Source of the DNA: an uncultured Erythrobacter sp.
GTDB lineage: Bacteria; Pseudomonadota; Alphaproteobacteria; Sphingomonadales; Sphingomonadaceae
Direction: 5' to 3'
DNA: 64,000 nt
NCBI GenBank assembly: GCA_947488755.1
Contig: CANLAD010000001.1
Coordinates: 3,109,501-3,173,500 of the forward strand
Below the pieces are notes generated by a model, which was not told where the DNA came from, searched no databases, and was given only the letters and a program-made list of their open reading frames with translations. Below are positions 9,196-19,274 of this stretch, piece by piece (position 1 is the first letter of the stretch; every line of letters begins with the position of its first letter). A program made the translations under genes and the position numbers.

Positions 9196-10137
9196 ATGAG
9201 CACGACAGAAACCGCTTCCGATATCGCCACCGTGTCGCTCGCCCAGCCACTGGGCAGCATAGCTGACGCGCTTGGCGAAAGCTTTTCTGAGTTCGGATTC
9301 GCGGTGGTGCGCGATCACGGGATCGATGAGAGCCTGATCGCCCGCGCGGAAGCCGCATCAAAGGCGTTTTTCGCTCTGCCGGACGAGGTGAAGCGTTCCT
9401 ACAAGATCGAAGGTGGCGGTGGTGCGCGCGGCTACACCCCGTTCGGCACCGAAAAGGCGAAAGATGCCGAGGTCTTTGATCTCAAGGAGTTCTGGCACGT
9501 CGGGCGCTCGCTGCCGCCGGGACATCCGCTCGCGGAATTCATGGCACCCAATGTCTGGCCCGATGAGGTTGCCGATTTCGAGGCAGTGATGAGCGAGCTT
9601 TACGCCGCGTTCGAGACTGCGGGGCGCCGCGTGCTTGAAGCGATCGCGATCCATCTCGGGCTTACGCGCGATTTTTTCGACGCGACGGTGGAGGATGGCA
9701 ATTCGGTGATGCGTCTGCTGCATTATCCGCCGCTCGGCGAGGAAGCCCCCGAAGGTGCCATCCGCGCTGCGGCGCATGGCGACATCAATACGATCACTCT
9801 GCTGCTCGGTGCAGAGGAGGCCGGGCTCGAATTGCTAGATCGCAGCGGCAAATGGCGCGCAATTGACGTGCCCGAGGGCGCGCTGGTCATCAATGTCGGT
9901 GACATGCTGGAGCGGCTGACCAACGGGCGGCTGCGATCGACGACCCATCGCGTCGTCAATCCGCGCGGCGAGGGGGCGCGGCGCTCACGCTATTCGATGC
10001 CGTTCTTCCTGCACTTTCGGCCCGATTATCTGATCGAACCGCTCGATAGCTGTGTCGCGGACGACGAGACCGCGCCTGCACCGATCACGGCGCATGATTT
10101 TCTCCAGCAACGGCTGCGGGAAATCAATCTGGCCTGA
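9196..10137 (+). CDS. isopenicillin N synthase-family 2-oxoglutarate/Fe(II) dioxygenase
   Basis: An N-terminal DIOX_N region (GFAVVRDHGIDESLI) is followed by the iron-binding HxD motif (AAHGDINTITLL), the distal His (TTHRVVNP) and the 2-oxoglutarate-binding Arg (RYSMPFF). The set is complete, so the enzyme should be active. At 313 residues it has the length of the plant-type flavonol synthase / IPNS-like bacterial oxygenases. The substrate cannot be told from sequence. It sits alone downstream of the nucleoside transporter; the 63 bp gap shows no terminator, so co-transcription is possible. Confidence 0.88.
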   Translation: MSTTETASDIATVSLAQPLGSIADALGESFSEFGFAVVRDHGIDESLIARAEAASKAFFALPDEVKRSYKIEGGGGARGYTPFGTEKAKDAEVFDLKEFWHVGRSLPPGHPLAEFMAPNVWPDEVADFEAVMSELYAAFETAGRRVLEAIAIHLGLTRDFFDATVEDGNSVMRLLHYPPLGEEAPEGAIRAAAHGDINTITLLLGAEEAGLELLDRSGKWRAIDVPEGALVINVGDMLERLTNGRLRSTTHRVVNPRGEGARRSRYSMPFFLHFRPDYLIEPLDSCVADDETAPAPITAHDFLQQRLREINLA

Positions 10138-10453
10138 GCGGCGGATTCGCGAAGGTCGTGAAGGCCTTTTCCGCTTGTCTCGCGCACGGCTCGCTTGGCC
10201 GACGGCGGCCTCTTGTCCATGCAAATAGTGTTCAAGCGTTGCGGGCGCGCAACACCCGAGCTTGCCAGCGTTCGATTTCCGCGATTTAGCGCCTCGCCGA
10301 GCCGTCGTGTCAGTGGCAGGATGCACGACACCCCACGCCTTGTAACAGAATTGTCATCGAAGAGTCGCTTTTGTGCAGCGCAACGCAAATATGGACGCGC
10401 CCGAACACAAGTTTCCTTCAGCGTTCATCACCGTGCACAGGGGCCTTCCTCAC
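10138..10453. other. intergenic region before the Oar-like receptor
   Basis: These 316 bp show no coding potential I can support. They must include the receptor promoter, but I found no convincing -35/-10 pair. There is an AGGGGCC about 10 nt before the ATG at 10454 that can act as ribosome-binding site. Confidence 0.4.
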
Positions 10454-13400
10454 ATGAAAATCAAATATCTCCTCGCAGCGAGCGTCGTCAGCCTCTCTGC
10501 TGCCGCCACAATCGCGACGCCCGCCGCCGCGCAGCAGATTACCTCGGGGATCGAAGGGCAGGTTTCGGACAACGCCGACACGCCGCTACCGGGCGCCGAA
10601 GCGACCATCACGGACGAACGTACCGGTCAGACCCGCACCGTGATTGCTGGCAGCGACGGCAATTTCCGCGTCGACTCGATCCAGCCCGGTGGCCCCTACA
10701 CTGTGACCGTGACCGCACCCGGCTTCGAAGGGCAGACGGTTGAAGATGTCTTCACCAGCATCTCGGGTAACACCTCGTTTAACTTCACGCTGACCGCGAG
10801 TGCTGCGGGCGCCGCAGACAACACGATCATCGTTACCGGCGCGCGTGCTGGCGCGACTCAGCTTGCTGTCGGTCCGGGCACCGCATTCGACACGCAGACG
10901 CTTGAGGCTTTCCCGTCGATCACCCGCGACATCCGCGACATCATCCGCATCGACCCGCGCGTCAGCCTCGAAGCGAACAATGACGTTGACCGCATTTCCT
11001 GTCTCGGCGGCAACGATCGGTCGAACACCTTCACGGTCGACGGCATCGTGCAGGCCGACGTCTTCGGGCTCAACGGCACGCCGTTTGCCGCGCGCAACTC
11101 GCTGCCGCTGCCGTTTGATGTGGTCGATCAGGTCTCGGTAGAGTTCGCGCCGTTCGACGTCGAATATTCCGACTTCACCGGCTGTCTCGTCAACGTCGTC
11201 ACAAAGGCGGGCGGCAACCGCTTCGGCGGCTCGGCTTTCATCACCTATTTCGACCAAGGCCTGTTCGCCGACAATATTGATGGCGATCCGCTCAATGCCG
11301 GCGAAGAAAAGCGCTGGGGTGCGACCCTTGATGGTCCGATCATTCCCGACCGCCTGTTTTTCTCGGTCGGTTACGAAGAAACCGATCTGGGTGATGGGAA
11401 CAATTTCGGACCCTTCGGCGGCGGTTTCACCAATGAAGCGAATTTCGTCACGCAGGAGCAGTTCAACGAGTTCGCCGAAATCGCAAGTAGCGTCTATGGT
11501 CAGGACATTGGTGGTTATCCGAACCAACTCGCCGAATCGGCCGTGCGCTACTTCGGTCGTCTCGACGCGATCATCACCGACGATCACCGCCTCGAAGCGA
11601 CCTATCAGCGCCTTGAGGAAACCAACATCGAAAGTGATTTCGGTGGCCAGGAAATCACGGGCTTCAACAGCTTCGAAGACGAAGGTACTATCTCGGATTA
11701 TTACTCGGTCCGCCTTTATTCGGACTGGAGCGATACGATTTCGACTGAGCTGCGGGTGAGCCGCGCCGAGGTCGGAGACGTCCAGGGGCCGGTCGGTTTT
11801 GGAGAGGCACAGTCGGATAATCCTACGGTGCGATTGGTGGTCGCCATTCCGAACGCCGACAATCCGATTTTCGGCGAAGACGAAGATGGTGACCCGCTCG
11901 GTCAAAATGGTGCGCTGTCCACTGGCCCCGGTATCTTCCGCTCGGCCAACCAGCTCGATACGAAAATCGATCAGGCGCGCTTTATTCTAAATGCAGATGT
12001 CGGCGACGGCCACTTTCTCAAGTTTGGTGCCGAAGTAAACGATCTGGAAGTGTTCAACCTTTTTGCCATCAACGCGACCGGCACGCTCTTTTTCAACGGC
12101 CTCGACGATTTCCGAGAAGGGCTGGTTGCGAACGGCGACTTCTCCAGCGTTTTCGGCGACGATGCTGACGACCTTATCAACGGCGTTCGACAGCGCGATG
12201 GTTCCGTAGAGTTCCTTGGCGGCGGCACAATTCGCTCGACGCCCTCGGGCGACATCAACGAAGCGGCTGCGCTGTTCAGCCGCCGTATCTACTCGGTTTT
12301 TGCTCAGGATGAGTGGGAAGCGACTGATCAGCTTTCGATCAATGCCGGTGTCCGCGTTCAGCTCTATGACGGCGATGCACCTCGGGCGAACCCGACTTTC
12401 CTCGATCGCTATGGCTTTACCAATCGCGTGTCGTTTGGTCGCATCGACCCGGTCGTGTTGCCGCGCCTGTCGGCTACTTACGAATTCTTCAATGACGGCT
12501 TCTTCTCGAACAGCCGGGTCACGGGCGGTGTTGGAATTTTCTCCGGCGGCGATCCGGTGGTATATTTCTCCAACGCGTTCTCGAACAACGGTTTTTCAAG
12601 CGCCGATGGCGACACATTCGACGCGCCTTGCCCGGATGGCTTTACCTCCGAAGAGGATGATGACGACAGCCAGCTCGATGTCGTCGAGAACGGTCAGTTC
12701 ACCGGCTTCCCGGAATGCGCTCGCCAGGCCGCGTCCAATTCCGCTGCGGCCGGTCTCGCCGATACGCAGTCGACCGACCCTGATTTCGACATTCCAACGG
12801 TTGTGCGGGCCAATCTCGGCTTCCAGACGACCTTCGGTGCCGAAAGCGGTTTTTTCAGCAACTGGAACCTGAATCTCGATTACATCTACTCACGTTTCAA
12901 CGACACGCTGAACTTCGTCGACCTCGCACAGGTGCCAGACATTCGCGCCGGTCTCGATGGTTTCACGGTTGACGGTCGTCCGATTTATGCCGCGATCGAT
13001 CCGACGCAGGATGGCTGTAATGCGGTGCTTCAAGGCACTGGCGGCACCCCACCGGTTTATACGGGCGTCACGGCAGATTGCTTTGGCACTCGCCGCGACG
13101 ACGAAATCCAGCTCACCAATGGGCGCAGCTCGGAATCGCACAACGCTTCGATCATCCTGACCAAGGGCTTTGGTCGCGGGATCTTTACCGAAGGCGGTGG
13201 CACAGACATCAGCCTTGGCTACACCTTTACCGATTCGAACAATGCCCGGAACAACCAGTCCTCCACCGCAACCTCGTCCTTCGACGTGACCGCGGCGTTC
13301 GACCGGCAGGATCCGGCGGTTTCGACCGCCACCACCGAAGTGCGTCACAATTTCGTTGCCGCATTCAACTTCCGCGAGCAGTTCTTCGACGGGTACGACA

Positions 13401-14062
13401 CGGGCCTCGGCATTTTCTTCCGAGCCCGTGAAGGAAGGCCCTACAGTCTCACCTTCGATGGCGGCGGTGTATTCAACGATTCGTCTTCGGGCTCGGACAA
13501 CGCGCTTCTCTACATCCCGACCGGCGTGAATGATCCGAACCTTTCGGATTTCAGCGATATCGACGATGATGTGGCACGCGCCAACGCCATCGCGGCGCAG
13601 GCCGAAGCAGTCGAAAACGTCATCGCTTATGCCGAAGAAAGCGGCTGCGGCTTCACGGCAGGCGAGACGATCGAGCGCAACACATGCCGCAATGACTGGC
13701 ATTTCGACATGGACCTGCGCATCAGCCAGGAACTGCCGTTCCTCGGCAGCCTCACCGGCATCGCGAACGACCGGATCGAAGTGTTCGCTGATTTCGCCAA
13801 CTTCCTGAACCTGCTCGACAGCAGCTGGAACGTCCTGCGCGACCGCGGCGGCTTCAACGGGCTGGTCGATGTCGCTGACGCTGGTCTGACGGTCGATGGC
13901 TCGGATCTCGACATGGATGGTGAGGCTGACGAAGTTCGGATTGGTGGTGTCGACGATCAGGGCCGCTACGTGATCGGCGGTTTCAACCCGGACGACCAGA
14001 ACGACATTCAGATCAACCCATCGGCATGGCGCATCCAGATCGGTGCGCGTTACGAGTTCTGA
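10454..14062 (+). CDS. Oar-like TonB-dependent receptor with carboxypeptidase-regulatory N-terminal domain
   Basis: A signal peptide (MKIKYLLAASVVSL ... AAAQQ) precedes a CarboxypepD_reg-like beta-sandwich (about residues 30-110, VSDNADTPLPGAEATITDE). A plug domain follows (DIRDIIRIDPRVSLE, NTFTVDGIV), then a long barrel ending in RYEF, a typical outer-membrane C-terminus. Length is about 1202 residues. Proteins of this plan in sphingomonads and Myxococcus (Oar) import large substrates through the outer membrane with TonB; the ligand is unknown. The ATG at 10454 is preferred over the track start at 10373 because it gives a proper signal peptide. Acidic Asp-rich loops (EEDDDDSQLD) may bind calcium. 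Confidence 0.9.
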   Translation: MKIKYLLAASVVSLSAAATIATPAAAQQITSGIEGQVSDNADTPLPGAEATITDERTGQTRTVIAGSDGNFRVDSIQPGGPYTVTVTAPGFEGQTVEDVFTSISGNTSFNFTLTASAAGAADNTIIVTGARAGATQLAVGPGTAFDTQTLEAFPSITRDIRDIIRIDPRVSLEANNDVDRISCLGGNDRSNTFTVDGIVQADVFGLNGTPFAARNSLPLPFDVVDQVSVEFAPFDVEYSDFTGCLVNVVTKAGGNRFGGSAFITYFDQGLFADNIDGDPLNAGEEKRWGATLDGPIIPDRLFFSVGYEETDLGDGNNFGPFGGGFTNEANFVTQEQFNEFAEIASSVYGQDIGGYPNQLAESAVRYFGRLDAIITDDHRLEATYQRLEETNIESDFGGQEITGFNSFEDEGTISDYYSVRLYSDWSDTISTELRVSRAEVGDVQGPVGFGEAQSDNPTVRLVVAIPNADNPIFGEDEDGDPLGQNGALSTGPGIFRSANQLDTKIDQARFILNADVGDGHFLKFGAEVNDLEVFNLFAINATGTLFFNGLDDFREGLVANGDFSSVFGDDADDLINGVRQRDGSVEFLGGGTIRSTPSGDINEAAALFSRRIYSVFAQDEWEATDQLSINAGVRVQLYDGDAPRANPTFLDRYGFTNRVSFGRIDPVVLPRLSATYEFFNDGFFSNSRVTGGVGIFSGGDPVVYFSNAFSNNGFSSADGDTFDAPCPDGFTSEEDDDDSQLDVVENGQFTGFPECARQAASNSAAAGLADTQSTDPDFDIPTVVRANLGFQTTFGAESGFFSNWNLNLDYIYSRFNDTLNFVDLAQVPDIRAGLDGFTVDGRPIYAAIDPTQDGCNAVLQGTGGTPPVYTGVTADCFGTRRDDEIQLTNGRSSESHNASIILTKGFGRGIFTEGGGTDISLGYTFTDSNNARNNQSSTATSSFDVTAAFDRQDPAVSTATTEVRHNFVAAFNFREQFFDGYDTGLGIFFRAREGRPYSLTFDGGGVFNDSSSGSDNALLYIPTGVNDPNLSDFSDIDDDVARANAIAAQAEAVENVIAYAEESGCGFTAGETIERNTCRNDWHFDMDLRISQELPFLGSLTGIANDRIEVFADFANFLNLLDSSWNVLRDRGGFNGLVDVADAGLTVDGSDLDMDGEADEVRIGGVDDQGRYVIGGFNPDDQNDIQINPSAWRIQIGARYEF

Positions 14063-14090
14063 TTTTTCGTCACGGATCGTGAAAACACAA

Positions 14091-14123
14091 GCGGCGGGGC
14101 CTTCGTGTCTCGCCGTTTTTGTT
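14091..14123 (+). terminator. intrinsic terminator after the Oar-like receptor
   Basis: Stem CGGCGGGGC / GTCTCGCCG (9 bp with two G-U pairs), 6-nt loop, followed by TTTTTGTTTG, 28 nt after the receptor stop. Confidence 0.75.
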
Positions 14124-14163
14124 TGTAACGGTTGGACTGTGGAATGGCGCGCGCGGGGCTGAG

Positions 14164-17100
14164 TCAGTCTCGTCGCGCGCACCTTCGATCCACGGGATTA
14201 TCGGCGATGGTCAGCAGGTCGAAAGCCAGCGCTTCGCATTCTCGCGCATCGGCATCGGTCCGCAGCGCGCGTTCTAGCGCGGCGGCCTGGGTGCCCAATT
14301 CCGCTTCACCGAAGACGGCCGCGGTTCCTGCAACTTTGTGGAGCAATCGCTTCAGTTCCTCGCGCGCGTCGGCCATTGCCGGTTCACTGGAGCCGAACAC
14401 GCCTCGCTCAAGCGATTCGCGCACCTTCCCGATCGTGAAACCTCGGCGCTCGGTCCAGCGCTTCGCAAGCGAAGCCGATGGCCGGACACCGCCACGAGCA
14501 TCGGGCTCTCGCGGGCTGCCTTTATGCTCCGACTTCGCAGGGCCCGGCGTGTCCTCTAGCCGCTGCGGCGCCCGAGCGTCGATTGTGGTCACGAGGCTCA
14601 CCTCTCGACGCGCGGCACACCGATCTGCTGATTCGTCCGTGTACCTGCGCGACGGATGGATCGCCTCTTCGCGCCGTGGATCGGAGCCGTGAGGCATGCC
14701 AGTCCCCGCGGTTCTCCTCTCGCCCGACGCGATATCCGCCGGCGAGGGCTCGCTCTCGACGATCTTCGTCGGCAGCCAACGCTGCAGCGCGCGGGCGAGC
14801 TCGGCGAACACGAGCGGCTTGGCCAGATGCGCCTGCATTCCCGCTTCGCGGGCCGCAGCGACGTCTTCGGGAAACGCATTGGCGGTGAGCGCGACGATGG
14901 GAAGCGTCTCGGCGGTAATGCCCTCGGCCCGGATTGCACGGGTCGCGGCGTAGCCGTCGCAGCCCGGCATCTGGATATCCATGAGCACCAGATCGTAGGA
15001 ATCGCCGCGCATGAGGCTGTCCATCACCATCGCGATCGCCTCGTTGCCGTCATGCGCGCTGGCGACGCTCTGGCCGCAGCGTTCGAGCATTTCAGTGGCG
15101 AGCACGCGGTTCACATCATGGTCTTCCACCAGCAGAATGCGGGCGGATCGAGGGAGCTCTGTGGCTTCGACCGGGGGCCGTGCATCCTCATGGGGCACGG
15201 GTGCCGAGACGTAGCTTGCCGGGAGGACCAGCCGGAAGCACGAGCCCTTGCCCGGCTTGCTTTCGACTTCGATCGAACCGCCCAGTAGCATTGCCAGCTG
15301 GCGCGAGATCGTCAGCCCCAGACCGGTGCCGCCAAAGCGGCGCGCGATGTCGCTTTCAGCCTGGGTGAAGGGATTGAAAATCGTCTCGAGCCGTGACGTG
15401 CCGATCCCGATACCGGTGTCGCGCACTTCGATGCCGAATTCCTTCTCACCGGCCCAGTAGCGAACGTTTATCGAGCCGCGCTCTGTGAATTTGACTGCAT
15501 TGCCGAGCAGGTTGAGAACGATCTGGCGTAACCTCAACGCGTCGCTAAGCACCATCTTGCGCGATCTCGCGGCGTCCCCTTCGCCAGTCACGGTCAGTTC
15601 GAGCCCCTTGCTCTCCGCATTCGGGCGTTGCAACGCAGCGCATTCGGCGACAGTCATGGCAAGATCGACCGGTGCGGTTTGGACGGCGATATGTCCCGCC
15701 TCGATCTTTGAGAGGTCGAGAATGTCGTTAAGCAACAGCATCATCGAGCGTCCGGACTGAACGATCATCTCGGTATGCCGGCGATGAGCAGGGTCGAGGT
15801 CATCCTGCAACATCAGGTCCGCGAAGCCGAGCACGCCGTTCATCGGGGTGCGGATCTCGTGGCTCATGTTCGCCAGAAATTCGGATTTTGCGCTTGCTGC
15901 ATGCTCGGCTTTGCGCCTGGCCCGGGTCAGTAGGAGTTCGAGTTCGACGCGCTCGGTTACATCGCGCGCCGAAACGATCACGCCATCGCGTTCCCCGGTC
16001 GTATGGTCGAAAGCGGCGGCGGCATCGGCTTCGATGAATACCGGGTTGCCATGCGCATCGTCCAGCAAACGGCGATAGGTGAGGCGCTCCTTGTCCTTTT
16101 CGCCGCTCAGCAAGCGATCGAGCGCTTCGACGATGCGGTTCGTATCTTGCGGATGCGTGCGCGCAGCCGCATGCTTTCCGACAAAATCCTCAGGGTCGCG
16201 ACCCAGCACGTCGCGCACCGATGGTGAGGCGTATGTGCAGATGCCGTCGCCACCGATCTTCAGCACCGCATCGGTTATCCCGTCGGCCAGCAGCGACAGC
16301 TCGCGCCGTCCGTGCGCCAGTTCCTCGGCAATTCGCGCACGCCCCAGCAGGACGGCGGCAATCGGAAGACCCGTCAGGAAATTGGCAGCGACGAACAGCT
16401 GAATGAGATACATCTTCCCGATGTCAGATGTCGTCGCAGCGACGATCGGCCCGGTTCCCGTAAATGTCATCCATGTCGTGACCACGGCGATACCCGGCAC
16501 GTAGAGCGCGGTGCCGACAGGGCCAAGCCGGAATGCCACGAACATGGTTATCGGCGGGACGAGAAACAGCAGCGGATAGCGATGCTGAGCGAATACCAGC
16601 GCGACCGCTCCCAATCCAATGAGCACGAGCAGCCCGCGCCTCCTCAATTCGTTTGCAGCCAGCGTCCGGCGAGACGGCCACGCGCGGACGGCGAGCAAAA
16701 TGGACGGCACCGTCAGGATCATGCCCATGCTGTCAGCAAGGAACCAAGATGAGGCGGCAATCCAGATCGCCCGCGGGTCGGCGCCCATCGCGGGCGCTGC
16801 GATCATGGCTGACACGACCGGTCCGACAAATCCGCCGATTGCCACAAATCGACCGACATCCCCAGGGTCAGTCATATCGGGCTGCGGGCCGCAATACCGC
16901 CGGGTTAGCCAGGTGACCAGTGCAATATCGGCAACGTTCGCAACGGCATAGACCGCGCTCGTGAGCGCGGGATTTCCGCCCAGCAGGTTTGCTGCCAGTC
17001 CGGCAATGGCGATACCGATATAGGTCGGCAATTCGTTGCGAAGGCGTGCGCAAAGGAGAAGCGCGACCGCGGCGGCGTTGGGAAGCCAAACGCTCGCGAG

Positions 17101-17265
17101 CGTCAAATCGAAGCGGGAAAGCGAAAGACACGCCAGTCCCAGCGCAAGGAACCCCGCCGCGCTCGCCGGAGCAACGACCAGGCTGCGTATGTCCGGGCGG
17201 CGCGTGCCCCGCCTGCCAACCGAAAGCGCTGTAGACGCACCATCATTCAAAGTGCGCTCACGCAT
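14164..17265 (-). CDS. MASE1 hybrid sensor histidine kinase (MASE1-PAS-HisKA-HATPase-REC-Hpt)
   Basis: The N-terminal 310 residues carry about eight membrane helices with the MASE1 signature (SVWLPNAAAVALL). Next come a PAS domain (about 325-445), HisKA with the phosphoacceptor in MSHEIRTPMNG (His near 469), HATPase (FGGTGLGLTIS), a receiver with Asp in VLMDIQMPGCDG (near 763) and a C-terminal Hpt helix (LLHKVAGTAAVFG, His near 976). It is therefore a full phosphorelay chain minus the final regulator. A disordered linker of about 130 residues separates REC from Hpt. The ATG at 17265 (MRERTLNDG) has GGAGCGGAGG upstream and is preferred to the track start at 17418, which would overlap the divergent TonB gene. 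Confidence 0.92.
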   Translation of the reverse strand: MRERTLNDGASTALSVGRRGTRRPDIRSLVVAPASAAGFLALGLACLSLSRFDLTLASVWLPNAAAVALLLCARLRNELPTYIGIAIAGLAANLLGGNPALTSAVYAVANVADIALVTWLTRRYCGPQPDMTDPGDVGRFVAIGGFVGPVVSAMIAAPAMGADPRAIWIAASSWFLADSMGMILTVPSILLAVRAWPSRRTLAANELRRRGLLVLIGLGAVALVFAQHRYPLLFLVPPITMFVAFRLGPVGTALYVPGIAVVTTWMTFTGTGPIVAATTSDIGKMYLIQLFVAANFLTGLPIAAVLLGRARIAEELAHGRRELSLLADGITDAVLKIGGDGICTYASPSVRDVLGRDPEDFVGKHAAARTHPQDTNRIVEALDRLLSGEKDKERLTYRRLLDDAHGNPVFIEADAAAAFDHTTGERDGVIVSARDVTERVELELLLTRARRKAEHAASAKSEFLANMSHEIRTPMNGVLGFADLMLQDDLDPAHRRHTEMIVQSGRSMMLLLNDILDLSKIEAGHIAVQTAPVDLAMTVAECAALQRPNAESKGLELTVTGEGDAARSRKMVLSDALRLRQIVLNLLGNAVKFTERGSINVRYWAGEKEFGIEVRDTGIGIGTSRLETIFNPFTQAESDIARRFGGTGLGLTISRQLAMLLGGSIEVESKPGKGSCFRLVLPASYVSAPVPHEDARPPVEATELPRSARILLVEDHDVNRVLATEMLERCGQSVASAHDGNEAIAMVMDSLMRGDSYDLVLMDIQMPGCDGYAATRAIRAEGITAETLPIVALTANAFPEDVAAAREAGMQAHLAKPLVFAELARALQRWLPTKIVESEPSPADIASGERRTAGTGMPHGSDPRREEAIHPSRRYTDESADRCAARREVSLVTTIDARAPQRLEDTPGPAKSEHKGSPREPDARGGVRPSASLAKRWTERRGFTIGKVRESLERGVFGSSEPAMADAREELKRLLHKVAGTAAVFGEAELGTQAAALERALRTDADARECEALAFDLLTIADNPVDRRCARRD

Positions 17266-17407
17266 CTCGGCCTCCGCTCCATCGTCGGTCACACGCCCCA
17301 TCGCTATTCGCCTGCACATTGGTATAGGCAGGCCCGTAGCGTCCGGGACATCGGCCCCGGAAATCAGGAAGCATGAACAACACGCGCAGCATGGTGGCAG
17401 GAAATAG

Positions 17408-18136
17408 ATGAGTAACACGCAGCGCGGCTATCAGGGAAAACCCAAAGGGGTGCGCTGGCCCCTCATTCTGGGCATCGTGGCCCTGCATGTGGTCGCGCTT
17501 TACGGCCTGTCGCGCGCGCTAGCGCCGCAATTCACCGCTTCGATTGAGCGCGAGGTGGTTGCTGCCTTCACCGTCACTGTGACGACACCGCCAGATCCGC
17601 CCGTGCCCTCTCAGCCGGAACCCGATGAGGGCGCGCAGGGCGATCCGGGGAAAGAGGCTGTTCCCCAGCCAGTGACTGTCCCGCCAACGCCGATCGAACA
17701 GAACCCGGTATCGCGTCCGCAGGCGTCCTCGACTGGTAGCGCTACACGATCCGGTGCGCGCGAAGCGGGTGACGGGACCGGCGCCGACGGCGAAGGGCTG
17801 GGCACGGGCAGCGGCAATAGCGGTGGCGGACAGGGTAATGCGCTCGCTGCGAGGCCCAGCGTGCGGTCGGGCAATCTCGACACGGCAAGTGATTTCCCGG
17901 TGCCTCCCGGTGGGCGAGAGAGCCGCTATGGCCGCTCGGTCACGGTGGTCTTCATGGTTACGCGCGATGGCCGGGCCCGCTATTGTTCGGTGGCGCGCAG
18001 CGGCGTCGATGCCGCAACGACTGCGCGGGTTTGCCCGCTCGTGATCGAGCGGATCCGGTTCAACCCGGCGCGCAACCGTGCAGGCGAACCGGTCGAGGCG
18101 CGTTATGGCTATCGTGTCGATTTCGGCGCGCGTTAG
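17408..18136 (+). CDS. TonB-like energy transducer
   Basis: A cytoplasmic N-terminus and one membrane helix (WPLILGIVALHVVALYGL) are followed by a Pro-rich then Gly/Ser-rich periplasmic spacer (about residues 55-140) and a C-terminal TonB fold (VTVVFMVTRDGRARYCSV ... IERIRFNPARNRAGEPV). It should couple inner-membrane ExbB/ExbD energy to outer-membrane receptors, of which this window has four, but no exbB/exbD are here. The ATG has AGGAA upstream. The Cys pair in the C-terminal domain (YCSV, RVCPL) is common in sphingomonad TonB homologues. The manC-like gene follows 45 nt downstream on the same strand. Confidence 0.88.
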   Translation: MSNTQRGYQGKPKGVRWPLILGIVALHVVALYGLSRALAPQFTASIEREVVAAFTVTVTTPPDPPVPSQPEPDEGAQGDPGKEAVPQPVTVPPTPIEQNPVSRPQASSTGSATRSGAREAGDGTGADGEGLGTGSGNSGGGQGNALAARPSVRSGNLDTASDFPVPPGGRESRYGRSVTVVFMVTRDGRARYCSVARSGVDAATTARVCPLVIERIRFNPARNRAGEPVEARYGYRVDFGAR

Positions 18137-18181
18137 CCGGTCGCGCTGGTCCGGGATGCCGAAGAGTGAGGGCGCGATCGC

Positions 18182-19246
18182 GTGGCGAAAACAGTGACAG
18201 ACCCCGTACTCCATCCGGTCATTCTATGTGGGGGCAGCGGGACGCGGCTGTGGCCTGAAAGCCGCCCGACAAAGCCCAAGCCGTTTCTTCCACTCGTCGA
18301 TGATGCGAGCCTGTTCGAACAGACGGTGAGCCGCGTGACGGACGACCCGCGCTTTGCCAATCCCATGATCGTTGCAGGCGCCGACCATGCATCCCTGGTC
18401 GAGGCGCAGATGCACGGCGCACCCCATCGGCTGGTTGTCGAACCCGCCGCAAAGGGCACCGCGCCTGCCATCGCGCTGGCCGCCGCGCTGCTTGAATCTG
18501 ACGATCTTATGCTGATTTGCCCCAGCGATCACTTCATTAGCGATGCAGTCGCATTTCGTGACGCCGCACTGCGCGCCGCCACTTTGGCGCGGAAAGACTA
18601 TCTGGTCGCGCTGGCTGTTGCGCCTGACCGGCCGGCGACCGGATTCGGCTATATTCAAAGCGGAAGGTCGCTCCATGGCGGGTTCGCCGCCCGCAGCTTC
18701 GTCGAGAAGCCCAAGCGCGAGCGCGCAGAAGCCTTACTCGCATCAGGAGATTATTTCTGGAACGCAGGCATCTTCGCGTTTCGCGCCGGTGCGCTGATGG
18801 AGGAAATTGCCATGCACCGTCCGCAAATCGCGTCAGCGGTGAAACGCGCTGTCGCCGCGGGTCGCTTCGATGGGCATCGCATTTATCCTGAGACGGAGCC
18901 GTTTTGGGAGATCGAGGGCGAATCGATCGATTATGCGGTTATGGAAAACACGAGCCGCGCCGCGCTGGTGCCGGTGGACATGGGGTGGTCCGACATCGGA
19001 TCGTGGTCAGCACTCCATGATGCGTTGCTGGAGCTTGAAGCCGCAGGTGACAGCGCAGGCAATGCCGCAAAAGGTCGCGTCGATTTCGCCCAATGCCGCA
19101 ATGTGCTGGCCCGCACGGACGGTCCTCGCATCTCTGTGGTCGGTCTTGAAGACGTGTGCATCGTGGTCGCCGATGGCGAAGTGCTTGTGACCAGTCGACG
19201 CCACGCCGAGGCTGTTGGAGGACTTCCCGGAGCGCAAGAGGGGTGA
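18182..19246 (+). CDS. mannose-1-phosphate guanylyltransferase
   Basis: The enzyme forms GDP-mannose from GTP and mannose-1-phosphate for exopolysaccharide, LPS or glycolipid synthesis. The nucleotidyltransferase signature GGSGTRLWPESRPTKPKPF is near the N-terminus, and NAGIFAF and VDMGWSDIGSW are also present. At 354 residues it is the short form: the C-terminal phosphomannose isomerase domain of bifunctional ManC/AlgA enzymes is absent. The start is a GTG with GAGGGCG upstream. No other sugar-nucleotide genes are adjacent. Confidence 0.92.
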   Translation: MAKTVTDPVLHPVILCGGSGTRLWPESRPTKPKPFLPLVDDASLFEQTVSRVTDDPRFANPMIVAGADHASLVEAQMHGAPHRLVVEPAAKGTAPAIALAAALLESDDLMLICPSDHFISDAVAFRDAALRAATLARKDYLVALAVAPDRPATGFGYIQSGRSLHGGFAARSFVEKPKRERAEALLASGDYFWNAGIFAFRAGALMEEIAMHRPQIASAVKRAVAAGRFDGHRIYPETEPFWEIEGESIDYAVMENTSRAALVPVDMGWSDIGSWSALHDALLELEAAGDSAGNAAKGRVDFAQCRNVLARTDGPRISVVGLEDVCIVVADGEVLVTSRRHAEAVGGLPGAQEG

Positions 19247-19274
19247 GCAGGCGCAACGGCGGGATCATAATGCG

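Noticed and set aside
7678-9318. 546-residue minus-strand ORF
   Set aside because: Shadow of the CNT transporter and the start of the dioxygenase; Arg/His/Glu-rich with no motif.
10586-14182. Long minus-strand ORFs of 439 and 430 residues
   Set aside because: Both lie entirely or mostly opposite the Oar-like receptor and show no domain; the receptor strand is clearly coding.
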